DNA from: Cymbidium sinense
Taxonomy: Eukaryota > Streptophyta > Magnoliopsida > Asparagales > Orchidaceae
Reading direction: 5' to 3'
Assembly (NCBI GenBank): GCA_021442155.1
Contig: CM038215.1
Location: 8,332,976-8,396,975, forward strand
DNA: 64,000 nucleotides
Shown here: positions 35,176 through 45,236 of the stretch, in pieces
How the letters are laid out: every line of letters begins with the position of its first letter
Numbering within the stretch: the stretch's first letter is position 1
Notes under the pieces: model-generated
The model's database searches: none
Told to the model about the DNA's origin: nothing
What the model saw: the letters and a program-made list of their open reading frames with translations, nothing else
Translations under genes and position numbers: made by a program

Positions 35176-35650
35176 AGAATGGGCAGAACCTTGACGGCAA
35201 GAACATCACCATTAACAAGGCTCAGTCTAGATCTAGTAGTGGAGGCAAAGTCGGAGGTGGCAGTTATCATAGTGATGGTGGGGGATCTGGAGGTATTGGT
35301 GGATATGGAGGTGGTGGTCAGAGTAGTAGTAGTTATGGAGGCAAGAGGAATGATGGAGGTTACGGTGGTGGTGGTGAGAGTTCGGGGATATGATGGTAGA
35401 TCCCGCTACTCGAGAAGCGGTGGTCATTCTTATGGGAATTGTAGAAACTAGAAAATGGTCAATTTGATCTGTATTGATCGATGTCTTTATAGTTGAGATG
35501 ATTCTACTTATCTAGGGTTTTTGATTTGCTTTATGGGTGCTCATTTTTGATCTAAGTCATCACTTGTGTCTTAGAAAACTTGTGGTGCTACTTGGTTGAT
35601 GAAATCAAAATGAAAAAATCTTGAATATGAATTTGTTCTTTGTTAAAAAA
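35176..35650 (+). pseudogene. GRP remnant 4 (best preserved)
   Basis: The + strand from 35,177 reads N-G-Q-N-L-D-G-K-N-I-T-I-N-K-A-Q-S-R-S-S, the last RRM beta strand and the junction to the glycine-rich domain. It continues through G-G-G-S-G-G-I-G-G-Y-G-G-G-G-Q and G-G-Y-G-G-G-G-E to a stop after a one-base shift near 35,390. In the next frame it resumes Y-D-G-R-S-R-Y-S-R-S-G-G-H-S-Y-G-N-C-R-N and ends at TAG. About 90 codons of a ~160-residue GRP7/8-type protein remain. A 3'-UTR-like stretch to 35,645 ends GTTCTTTGTTAAAAAA. The longest open frame here (35,179-35,451) is out of register with the family. The parent is likely a normal nuclear gene elsewhere. Confidence 0.9.
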
Positions 35651-35925
35651 GAACCTTAAATCCTAAACCCTGAACCCTAAACCCTAAACTTTAAGCCTAA
35701 AACCTAAACCCTAAACCCTAAAACCTAGATCGAAAAAAAAACTCAACTAAAAAATATATATAAACCAAAAAAATAAACTAAACTAAATAAAAATTAAAAA
35801 TAAACCTAAGTAAAAATACATAATGAAATAAACTAAAAAATAAAAAATAAACTAAATAATCTAAATAAACCTAAACCATTTTTAATTTTAAAACTAAACC
35901 CTAAATCCTAAACCCTAATCTGAAT
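35651..35925. repeat. Telomere-like array T2, segment 7
   Basis: CCCTAAA, then AAATAAA tracts, then CCCTAAATCC before GC-rich island 3. A degenerate anchor (AAACCATTTTTAATTTT) lies near 35,872. Confidence 0.8.
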
Positions 35926-36375
35926 CGCACAAAAACCTGACCCAGGCCCTCCCACACCTAAACCTGACCTAAACCTGGGCCAAACCCTAAATCCTGGGCC
36001 ACAGGCCCTAAACCCTAAACTAAACTTTGGGCCACCAGGCCCTAAACCTGACCTGGGCCTGGGCCCTAAATCCTGGGCCCCAGGCCACACCTGACCCTGG
36101 GCCCCCCCAGGCCCCAGGCCCACAGGCCCTGGGCCCTGGGAGTTAAACTCTCCTACTGACCTGAGGCATCCTGTCCTCTCCTGGGCCCCAGGCCCTGGTT
36201 CTTGGGATTGACACTGAGCCACTGATCTTAAACACTGAAGGCTGGGCCTGAGCCCAGCCTGATCTAGGCCCTGGCCCTCAAAAGGCCATGAGCTAAATAA
36301 TGGTGGGCCCAGGCTCTAAGGCCCTACCTAAATGCTAGAACAAGACCTAACCCTGACCCTGAGCCACTTTGTCCC
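35926..36375. repeat. GC-rich island 3 (largest)
   Basis: About 450 bp of CCCTGGGCC, GGCCCTAAACC, CAGGCCC and GACCTGGGCC, flanked on both sides by AT-rich telomere-like DNA. The minus frame at 35,908-36,222 (Gly/Pro-rich) is a product of this composition. It could be a real GC-rich variant repeat or mis-called telomeric sequence. Confidence 0.7.
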
Positions 36376-36754
36376 TTCACAAATCCAAATAAAAAACCTA
36401 AACTATAATAAAATAAATAAATTAGAAACCTAAAAACCTAAACCTAAACCTAAATATTAAATAAAATAAAATAAAATAAAGATAAATAAAATAAACCAAA
36501 TGAAACTAAAATAAAACTTAAATAAATAAAATAAAATAAAATAAACCTAAAATAAAATGCTAAACCCTAAACCCTATATTAAACCCTACTAAACTCCAAA
36601 CCCTAAACCTAAACCTAAATCTAAACCCTAAACTCACCCTGAACTCCACCTAAACCCTAAACCACAAACTTAAAACCCTAAACCCTAAACCCTAAAAAAT
36701 ATAACCCTAAACCCTAAACCCAAACCCTAAACCCTAAACCTTAAACCCTAAACC
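36376..36754. repeat. Telomere-like array T2, segment 8
   Basis: AAATAAA tracts to 36,550, then CCCTAAA-rich to the start of GRP remnant 5. Confidence 0.85.
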
Positions 36755-37250
36755 GTAAAAGTGGACAAAACCTTGATGGAAGGAACCTCACCATCAACTA
36801 GGCTTAGTCTAGATCTTACGATTGAGGCAAAGGTGGAGGCAGAGGCTATCACAGTGGTGGTGGGGGATCTGGAGGTGCTGGTGGATATTGAGATGGTGGT
36901 CAAAGTAGTGGTGGTTATGGAGGTGAGAGGAGTGATGGAGGTTACAGCCATGATGGTGGTTGAGGGATAGATCTGGGATATGATGGCAGATCCTACTACT
37001 AGGGAGGCGGGGGTGGTTCTGATTTGAACTGGAGAAACTAAAGAATAGTCGATCTGATCTTCTGCTTATGGAACTATGTCTTTATAGTAGAGACGGTTCT
37101 ACTTATCTAGAGATTTTGATTTTCTTAATGGGTGCTCATTTTTTATCTATGTCATCACTTTTGTCTTTGAAAAATTGGGGTGCTACTTGGTTGATGAAAT
37201 CAGAAAGAAGAAATGTTGAATATGAATTTGTTTTTTATTAAAAAAAAACT
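36755..37250 (+). pseudogene. GRP remnant 5
   Basis: From 36,761 the + strand gives G-Q-N-L-D-G-R-N-L-T-I-N-(stop)-A, then, with further stops, G-K-G-G-G-R-G-Y-H-S-G-G-G-G-S-G-G-A-G-G-Y, Q-S-S-G-G-Y-G-G-E-R-S-D-G-G-Y, and the terminal D-L-N-W-R-N-stop. The intact W-R-N terminus shows the ancestral C-terminus that the other copies have lost. The reading frame is kept over about 90 codons despite five stops. The 3'-UTR-like segment to 37,245 ends in an A-tract, then CTTGAAATCCTAAACC. The overlapping frame at 36,761-36,970 is out of register. Confidence 0.9.
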
Positions 37251-37507
37251 TGAAATCCTAAACCTTAAACCCTAAACTAAAACTTAAACCCTAAACCAAA
37301 ACCCTAAACCCTAAACCCTAAACCTTAAAAACTCTAAACCCTAAAGACTAAACCCTAAACCCTAAACCTTAAGCCCTAAACCCTAAATCCTAAAACCCTA
37401 AACTCTAAACCCTAAAGCTAAACCCTAAATCTGTAAATCTTAAACCCTAAAACCTACAACCCTAAACCCTAAACCCTAAACCCCAAACCCTAAACCCTAT
37501 ACCCTAA
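37251..37507. repeat. Telomere-like array T2, segment 9
   Basis: Mostly CCCTAAA with single-base variants. It ends at AACCTTGAATAAAG, the left (3') boundary of retroelement copy 2. Confidence 0.9.
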
Positions 37508-40500
37508 ACCTTGAATAAAGATGTAATTAGGAATAGATCTAAAGAACGTCCTAATTCTAGCATAGTTATGGTAGCTAAAGAAAATTTCTTCAAGAGACTT
37601 TCCTTTGACTATTAAAGATTTGAATACCCTAAACCCTAAACCTAAATCATATTATAATACCCTATATTATAGTATAATGTAGCACCATATATTTGAGCAT
37701 GTAGTGATGTGTTTTTAGATGTTATAATATGTTTTGAAATGTTTTAATATATTATGGCATTGTTCTTATAGTCTATATTGATATAAATCATAAAATTATT
37801 GATTTAATAAATCATATGATGAAATTTATTAAATTTGAAGTGGGAATTAGGTTGTAGTGCTAAAGGTGTGCTATGCCACTTGTAGTCTAGAAAGTAAGAT
37901 TTTATGTTCAAAATAAATATTATAAGTTGTAGCAAAGTATAGCATCATATATCATAATATATTGTTCTGCGCATTTTAAATTCTTTCAATATTTTACAAT
38001 CATACAGTCGAGCTTACACTAGCATTATTTATGAAAATGTTGATTTGGACTTTAAAATGGTTGAATTTGGCCAAATTCATAATAGGTAGAGCATGGCATC
38101 ATAATATATTATTTCAATTTAAAATATGTAAGTGATACGACTAAAATATATAGTTTTTTTTATTATTTAGACTATTTTTATGATTTTTTTATCTTAAGAA
38201 ATCCTTTGTGATGTGATATGCAATATAATATAATATAATATCTTATAGTGTATTATAATGTAGGATGCCATAACATAATGTAGCATCATGCATTATAGCA
38301 TACTATTGTGTATTACTACTTGTTCTTTAGCATATTTTAGTTTTTTTATAGTATGATGTAGTAGAGTTTATACTGGTATAATTCATAAAAATACTGATTT
38401 ATAAGTTGAGATTATGGGATTTGGCCAAATATAAAGTAAGCTTTAGGGAACATCATTGGGGGAGTGCGATGGTGTCATTTAGTCAAAAGAATGAAATTTC
38501 ACATCCAAAATAAATGCTCATTTTTCAACCAAATTTTATAAATTTTTTGCTTGAAGTGATTCATTTTAAGGCGTAATGTAAGATAATATATCATATGAAA
38601 GCATATTAAAATATAATGTACATAACAATATAGCCTCACATATATATGAATGTGGTGGTGTGTTACTAAATGTTATTGTACATTTTAGTATGTTTTACTT
38701 TTGTTATGACACATTGGGTCAAAACTCACAAAAATGTTAATTTGAAGGTTGAGATGGAAGAATTTGGCCAAATTCACATCACAAAAGAAGCAAATTATGC
38801 TATTTTGTACCATTTCTAATAGAAAACTAATAATTTTACATCGAAAATGAACATTATTCATATTTTGAGAAAATTTTATTCTTTATTCCTTTTAAGTGAG
38901 TCTAATGAGGTGTAATGTTAAACGATATATATTACATTATAGCAAATTATAATATAACATCATATATTATAATATAATATAGTGTGCTAATTCACACTAT
39001 AATATGTTTAGCATGATATTGTGTAGTTAGTTTAAGCTTGCACCACAAATCATAAAATGTTGATTACAATGTTACGAGGATGTAATTTGAACCAATACAT
39101 TGTTAGGCTTTTGGTTAAAGTACAAAAGGCATGCATAAGAGAAGAAACAAGATTTGATGAGAATTCCATGCTAAGGAAATGGAGGGAGATCCGCTAGGGG
39201 ATAACACACATGCATTGGACATGACATATGAGGGGTCTATGTCGAGGTCATAGAAAAAAAATCTACTGGGGATATGGTTTGAATTTGATTGGATTATATG
39301 ATTTATGGAAAGAAGATCCCCTAGGGATAATAATCTATAATCCATTGATGATTAAGATCAAACTAACTTTAATTTGTTTAATTTTATTTGATGTGGAGGC
39401 ACATCTGCTAGAGATATGGGCTCGAGTCTGTTGGGGATCAGGAATATGAACATTCCACTAGGGAAGCAGGTTCGGGCTATCCAGGGATTGAGATTTGAGT
39501 TTGATTTCATAGGTTTATGTGGGGATGTATCCACTAGGAATAAGAGTTTGGTTGGATTTCTTTGATTTAGACTATACTGGAGGAGTTGGTTTAATTTGGC
39601 TCCACTTGGGAGGTTGGTTTTGAATTTGATTTATTTTCTTGACTTGTTTATATATGATTTGGGGCTCCAATGGGGAGAACAATTTTATTTAACTTCATTG
39701 GAAAAAATCATATTAGTTTTAATTTAATCTGAGTTAATGTATGGACCCTGTTGGTGTGCAATGGCCCACTAAGAAGGGCCTATATCAACTTTGACCTACC
39801 TCAGGTTTACAAATCCAAAGGGATAGTCTACCAGCTGCGGGGTAGAGCTAGCCAACCTAAGGGTTTTCCTTTCTGTGTACAAAGGCTGTGCTAGGAAGAA
39901 GGCGTAGCAGACTTACATCTTCCAAAGTGAGGAACAACTGCTGGGGTGGCCTGTTGGATGCACAACAAATTGAATTTGACTTGGGGAAAATACTGAGTCA
40001 ATGCCGCTAAGGAGTTATGTCAACTCAAAAGTAGTCAGGATTAATTTTATCTTAATTTCATGTGATTTGATATGGTTTGTTTGGTTTAGTTTGATTTCGA
40101 ATTGAGGGAATATCCCCTAGGGATGTGAGGTCAGTCAAATTTGATAGATTTAATTTATAGACCATGTCAATGTGCGACGGGGACTTATATCAACTCAAGA
40201 GTAGTTGGGGATTCTTATAGGAGTTTCTTTGGATAAAGATAGGATGCACTTAGAAAATATGCTAGGAGTGTCCTCCTAATCCATATGTGAAAATATATTT
40301 TATTTATATGTTTGCATTGACCTTGTTGGTATGTGAGGACCATTGGGGAATATCTGAAAGGAAATGGAGATTTCTGTCCAAATGGAACTATCTGGATAAT
40401 CATAGTCTTAAGGATCTTTGTCATAAGTGACCACGGAGAGTCATAAAACATGAGTTAAATGGGGAGAAGGAGATGCTGGGGTATTATCTTAAATAAATAT

Positions 40501-40850
40501 CACCTAGTGGTGCATGGGTAATCTAAGAGGAGAAGAACCAACTATCCCTAAATTAGGAACCAACCAACTAATGATTGTGCGGTAGCCAAGTAAAAAAAGG
40601 AAAAATCATTATTTACATCCTCAAGATGAACATCAGGGGTGACCACTAGCAGGAGTGAAAGTACCCAACCTAAAAGGAAACTAGGTGAGAGAGGGTATCT
40701 CATCATATGAGATAAAGAAAAAATATGTGTTTATCCTCTTAAATGTGTAGTATTTGTGTTTGTGTTGTGAAGGATGGATGCCACTAGGTTTTACACCTAC
40801 CTAAACATATGGTGCGATTCACAAATAAGAATACTTTCAACATGGAAGAG
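37508..40850 (-). repeat. Module L of copy 2
   Basis: Full 3' non-coding region of the element, ~3.3 kb. AT-rich 37,508-39,110 with many TATAATATAA words; then a zone with recurring ATCCRCTGGGGAT motif (39,185-40,130); then one clear ~300-bp repeat unit (39,735-40,035) and fragments. Frames at 39,115-39,449 and 40,215-40,451 are not shared with copy 1. Confidence 0.8.
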
Positions 40851-41281
40851 ATTGAATTCGGAATGGAATTTTTATTAATGATAATTATTTTTGAACATGA
40901 TTTATAATATTTCTTTAAGTAGAGCACGCTGATTGGAAGCATTGGGCACTCACTTCTATGATTGATAAGCTGATAATATCCTCCTTGGTAAGCCTTCTCT
41001 TTGCCAAAGGGCCTTCCCAGGTGGGTTCAAACTTGCCTCCCATCTTACGACGGGTAACAATCAGTCTCTTTAGAACTAAAATAAGCTCTCCTACTTGAAA
41101 AGTTCTAGGACAGACAACTTATTAAGAGCTTAATTCATTTTAGCTTTGTATAACTCAAGGTTTTAGCATGCTCGTAGGCATCTCTCCTCCAAACCTTTGA
41201 GCTCTTCTAATCTCAACTTGGCATTCTACTCTGTTGTGATTTTGTGACCCACAGCTATCCTCAGTGATGGGAGTTGGACTT
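40851..41281 (-). pseudogene. Integrase C-terminal domain, copy 2
   Basis: Matches 9,420-9,870 of copy 1 (for example GGGCCTTCCCA-GTGGGTxCAAACTTGCCTCCCAT on +, the complement of the F-V-P-x-W-E-G-P segment). Frames are interrupted, so no long open stretch remains. Same role as in copy 1. Confidence 0.7.
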
Positions 41282-41833
41282 CTAATGGTAGAACAGCTTG
41301 GATCCATACACTAAGGAGAAAGGAGTAGACTGAATTGGAGTTATATATGTGATGTAGTAGGCCCACAAGGCTTCAACTAACTGTTCATGCCACTGTTGCT
41401 TATTATTGTCAAGTGTCTTCTTTAGTATTTGGATGAGAGTTTTATTGAAGGCTTCTTCTAAGCTATTTTCCCTCAAGTAGTTGATGGTAAAATATTTCCA
41501 ATCTATGTAGTGTCTCCTAGCAAAGTTGTTGATCTCAGTGCACTTGAATGTAGTACCATTATTAGATATAATTCTTCAAGGCATTCTGAACCTATATACG
41601 ATATGGTTCCTAAAAAATTGGAGCACATGCTAAGCTGCGACCTCTCTGAGTGAAATCACCTTCTCCCATTTAGAAATGTATTCAGTAGCAGCTAAGATGA
41701 ACTGATGACCCTTGGAAGAAGGAGGATCAATCAGACCCACTATGCCAGTACCCCAACACTTGAATGGCCATGAGGCCAATATAAGATGTAGAATGTTTGG
41801 TGGTTGGTGTAGGACCACACCGTGTATTTGACA
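41282..41833 (-). pseudogene. Integrase catalytic core, copy 2
   Basis: The frame at 41,630-41,818 reads L-A-S-W-P-F-K-C-W-G-T-G-I-V-G-L-I-D-P-P-S-S-K-G-H-Q-F-I-L-A-A-T-E-Y-I-S-K-W. In gypsy integrases the segment is W-G-x-D-I; here G replaces the first catalytic aspartate. The frame at 41,282-41,476 carries E-E-A-F-N-K-T-L-I-Q-I-L-K-K-T, with the catalytic glutamate region, then W-A-Y and T-P-F-S-L-V-Y-G. The second aspartate lies between them in broken frame. The enzyme is inactive by both mutation and frameshift. Confidence 0.85.
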
Positions 41834-42076
41834 TTAGTGGCATCGCCTAGCTGTATCTATGCAATCTTTTATCATTGATGGGCAGTAGTATCCTAGTCTC
41901 TTGATCTTGGTTTTCATCTTCGGACTGGATTGGTTGGCTCCACATAATTCTGAGTGTACCTTATTCACAATCTTATGAGCTTCGTGCTTCTCTAAATAAT
42001 GTAATAACATATGATTGAAAGACCACCAGTACAAGACACCATCCACAAGAGCATAAGAAAGTGCTCTTTGCTTCAT
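41834..42076 (-). pseudogene. Integrase zinc-binding domain, copy 2
   Basis: An 80-codon frame with V-D-G-V-L-Y-W-W-S, then H-x3-H-like spacing (E-K-H-E-A-H-K-I-V), then M-K-T-K-I-K-R-L-G-Y-Y-C-P-S-M and D-C-I-D-T-A-R-R-C-H. This is the N-terminal HHCC domain of a gypsy integrase: the two histidines and the final C-x-x-C start are visible, with the frame ending at C-H. It is contiguous with the core domain next to it. Confidence 0.85.
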
Positions 42077-42419
42077 CTGGGCTTGGGACTTTTCTTGAGG
42101 TAGTTTACCTTTAGTTAGGTAGTCTATGAATGGTTGCCTCTAATCTAACTCCTCATCCTTCTTTATAATGGCAACCTACCCTTCAAGAGAGTACTTTTTG
42201 ATGAGTTCAATATCAATAAGGGATAAGACTTATATATTTTGGACCTTTATTGATATGGGCTCATCCTCCAGACATGTCAACTCCTTGGCACACTTGGCTT
42301 AAGCATACGCTACAATATTCTCTCCTCGAGGAATCTTATAAATGGTAACCTCTGGGATTTGGGCCAAAAACTCCATTGTGTACTAGTGGTAGTGATGGAG
42401 CTTGAACTTTATAACCTTA
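42077..42419 (-). pseudogene. RNase H to integrase spacer, copy 2
   Basis: Collinear with 10,720-11,040 of copy 1 and likewise broken by stops. No named motif is visible. Confidence 0.6.
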
Positions 42420-42999
42420 TAGGACACAACAATTTAATTGATAACTAGTTAAGAATCCCTGAAGAGGTTGATGTTCTGGATGCTTAGAGTAACGGTTTAC
42501 TCCAAACTGGCAAGTAGAGACTCATATTTGGCTTCATTGTTGGTGCAAGGATTAGACCGATGATATGAGAATCTCATAACATCATGGTCCGAAGTTAAGA
42601 GAACTATTCCTACTCCTGCCATTCCTAGAATAGTAGATTATGGTTCTTCTCCTCATTCAGAGAAAGCCACACCATCAAAGTACATCTCCAAATGGTGACT
42701 GCTAGTATCCCCTAAGTTCATGATTAATTCATTTGGGAGATCATCACTAAGCGGAGAGTCAAGGGGAAGTTGGTGTTCTGCTGAAAAATCTGTTAGCGCT
42801 TGCTATTTCACTGCCTAGAGGGGTACGAAGGTAATGTTAAACTATGAGAGGATCATGGACCATCATGCCAACTGTTTAGATAGTATTGGCTATCTCATGG
42901 GATACTATAGTGGATTGATCCTAGAGATTAAGTTCACCTTATAAGGAAGCATGTAGTGCTATAGATATAGGATGCAAAGGTTAAAGCTAGGCAATGCTT
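42420..42999 (-). pseudogene. RNase H domain, copy 2
   Basis: The minus strand from about 42,697 reads M-Y-F-D-G-V-A-F-S, then after two stops S-T-I-L-G-M-A-G-V-G-I-V-L-L-T, and C-T-N-N-E-A-K-Y-E-S-L-L-A-S-L-E. The Y-F-D-G aspartate and the E-x-K-Y glutamate region are both present; A-E-Y of copy 1 corresponds to A-K-Y here, a change at the usual glutamate. The part 42,700-42,999 is connection-region sequence in broken frames. Confidence 0.75.
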
Positions 43000-43484
43000 C
43001 TCAATGGGTGGATAATTAGCCTCAGTAGGGATTAGATGATGGCTAAGGTAGTAGAGTGCATTTTCCTTGCCTTCATCATTGGCTTCAGACAATAAGGCAC
43101 CAAGAGAGTCATCTAACGTAGTAGTATAAAGTATGAGTGGCTTACCCAGGATAAGGTAGCTAGAACTGACGATGTCATCATGTAATGCTTGATGTCTTCA
43201 AAGGTAAGCTCATACTTGTCATCCCACTTAAACTTGGCATCCTTTTTGACAAGTGCTGAGAATGGTTCACATGTTCTAGATAAGTTAGATATAAAGCATC
43301 TTAGATACTCCAATCACCCTTAGAATGATATAAGTTGAGTTAATTTTTTAGGGAGTGGCATTTCTAATATCATCTTGATCTTCTCTGAATCGATTTCGAT
43401 TCCCTAGTGTCAGACAATAAACATAAATAATTTCCCTAAAGCTACTTCGAATGCACACTTTATGGGGTTTATTTTGAGGTTAAA
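43000..43484 (-). pseudogene. RT thumb/connection region, copy 2
   Basis: The frame at 43,113-43,313 reads Y-L-R-C-F-I-S-N-L-S-R-T-C-E-P-F-S-A-L-V-K-K-D-A-K-F-K-W-D-D-K, then A/T-F-E-D-I-K-H-Y. This is the standard segment that follows RT motif E in gypsy elements. A shift then disrupts the frame. It is equivalent to 11,551-11,960. Confidence 0.85.
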
Positions 43485-43746
43485 TTATCTTAACTGTTTG
43501 AAAACTACTCTCAATTCAAAGAGATGGTCTTCCGTTTCTCTACATTTGGTCATAAGATCATCGACATAACACTCATCTTGATGTTGAATAAGTTCATCGA
43601 AGATTCGAGTAATAGCCCACTGGTATGTAACACCGACATTTTTAAGGCAGAAAGGCATGACCTTATAGTAATAGATTTTGACGTTGGCTAACCAGGTAGA
43701 GTATTTTTTTTCTTGGATGAAGCCAGCATCGATCAATTTCTTGACT
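43485..43746 (-). pseudogene. Reverse transcriptase with YVDD box but deleted palm, copy 2
   Basis: An 83-codon frame: A-G-F-I-Q-E, W-L-A-N-V, then directly Y-Y-Y-K-V-M-P-F-C-L-K-N-V-G-V-T-Y-Q, and later E-C-Y-V-D-D-L-M-T-K-C. The Y-V-D-D catalytic box is intact. But about 75 residues that should separate W-L-A-N-V from Y-Y-K-V-M-P-F, including motif A with its aspartate, are missing. Copy 1 still has them (about 12,264-12,488). The deletion stays in frame, which keeps the ORF open but removes a catalytic residue. Confidence 0.9.
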
Positions 43747-44200
43747 TCATAAATGACCTGTCGTTCTATGTTGCATGCATCTAGGAGCTTGGTTGATACG
43801 GTTAGCTGTATATTCTATTGCTAGTTTATGGACCGCTACATTTGGAGCCAATCGAGGCATCTCTTCATTACTCGATGCAAAGCAGTCCTTAAACTCATTC
43901 AATAGCCTAACTAAGTTATTGGTATCAATTTCATTCAACAAAGAATTGATGTATGTCAGGCGTGGATCTTCTATAGTTCCTAAGTTGATTTCCTTGAGCT
44001 CATCGATGGCTGACTTTGTCTCTTCCTCAAACTCTGGTGGTGCATCTTTGACTTCAAAATCATTTGGATCATCTGAAGTTTTAAGCACAGCTCCTCATAT
44101 AAGTTAATGTGATTTGAAAAGAACCTATCAGATTCCAAATGATTTGTGATGACTAAGCAGTAATCATCATCATTGACTGGACCCACTGTACCAAATCCTA
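43747..44200 (-). pseudogene. RT N-terminal region and acidic linker, copy 2
   Basis: Overlapping frames at 43,747-44,088 and 43,980-44,186 join by one shift. They give the acidic linker (P-P-E-F-E-E-E-T-K), L-L-N-E-I-D, L-L-N-E-F-K-D-C-F-A, E-E-M-P-R-L-A-P-N-V-A-V-H-K-L-A-I. These are the residues just before RT motif 1 in this family. A short ~10-codon tail then leads to the palm region. The + frame at 43,775-44,107 is the antisense shadow. Confidence 0.85.
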
Positions 44201-44894
44201 GTCCGAGTCTTGATTGAGAGCTTTTGCATTTGTTCTTTTATATTCTTTCGAAGTAATCTGACCTGTGCTTTGATCAAATATGTGGGATTAACCCTTTCTT
44301 TACTAAATTATGAACACAAGGCAAGTCTCGATCAAAAGGTAATTCTATTAAATATTTATATGAATCATCCTCAAGTTCTACATCAATTTCTTAACTTGAG
44401 GATGATGCTCCGAAGAACCTCAGTCTTCACACCTGTGGATGACTTATGGGATTCCTTAACTACCAAACCCTTAGCTTTTGAGAGGAAAGTTGGTTTAGCC
44501 CAAGCGATGCCTAATTGTTTCACATATAGACTTGGATACACTTATGCTTTGCTTTGGAGCTTGATCTTCATATTTATCTGGCTCAAGTGTCACCTCCTAG
44601 AATCTAATGCTGAGAAAAACTGGCTAGTGTGCTAACTATGTAAGACTCATCTTATGAAATAAATTCTAAGTCTATATGGATAGTAGGTGTGCTCCTGGTA
44701 GCTAGGACATATTTTCTATTGGGTGGCCAATAAGGAGGTTTTCCACCCCTAGGACTGCCTTTGAATTGGTCTCTTCCTCTACCTGGTGGAGGTCAGGTCA
44801 TCCTTCCCATATGTTCAAATGAAGTAACAAACTATGGGTGGAATCTAATGTTAGGCTTCACTTCCTCCCCCAAGTCTATTTTCACTCCCTTTTA
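44201..44894 (-). pseudogene. Protease-RT linker, copy 2
   Basis: Collinear with 15,860-16,500 of copy 1; sense frames are broken. The longest frame here (44,210-44,635, + strand) is antisense, has no recognisable domain, and is interrupted in copy 1, so it is not called as a gene. Confidence 0.6.
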
Positions 44895-45236
44895 TTATTT
44901 TTTCATTTTTCTCTTTTCTTTTCTTTTTCTTTTTCTTTTTTTTTTTATTTTTAAACTTTGACCAAGTTCACGAGAATAGACTTGTTGATTTTGTGGGAGG
45001 TAGTAAGCCGCATCCTCATACATGTTGAGCTCATAAATTATAAATGGCTTGAGATCTCCATTGACACAATAGATGATCCCACCTCTCACGAACATCATAT
45101 TGTGATGTAGAGAGGATGAAATTATGTTGTTCTCATGTATCCATGCTCTCCCAAACAAAGTGTTGAAAGATGTATCTGAGTCTATAATATGAAACTTGGC
45201 TTCAATCTTCCAATCATCTATCTCCAAGGGCAACAC
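44895..45236 (-). pseudogene. Protease C-terminal half and poly-lysine linker, copy 2
   Basis: A 113-codon frame. It starts L-P-L-E-I-D-D-W, continues F-H-I-I-D-S-D-T-S-F-N-T-L-F-G-R-A-W-I-H (consensus L-L-G-R-P-W-I-H), then S-S-S-L-H-H, and ends in a basic K/R run coded by the pyrimidine tract at 44,885-44,955. Unit A follows immediately upstream in sense, at 45,237. It is the better-preserved partner of 16,479-16,905. Confidence 0.85.

Noticed and set aside
35908..36222. 104-codon Gly/Pro-rich minus frame
   Set aside because: Generated by CCCTGGGCC repeats in a GC-rich island; no domain, and periodic composition keeps it open.
44210..44635. 141-codon + frame, longest in the window
   Set aside because: Antisense to the retroelement linker, interrupted in copy 1, no recognisable domain.
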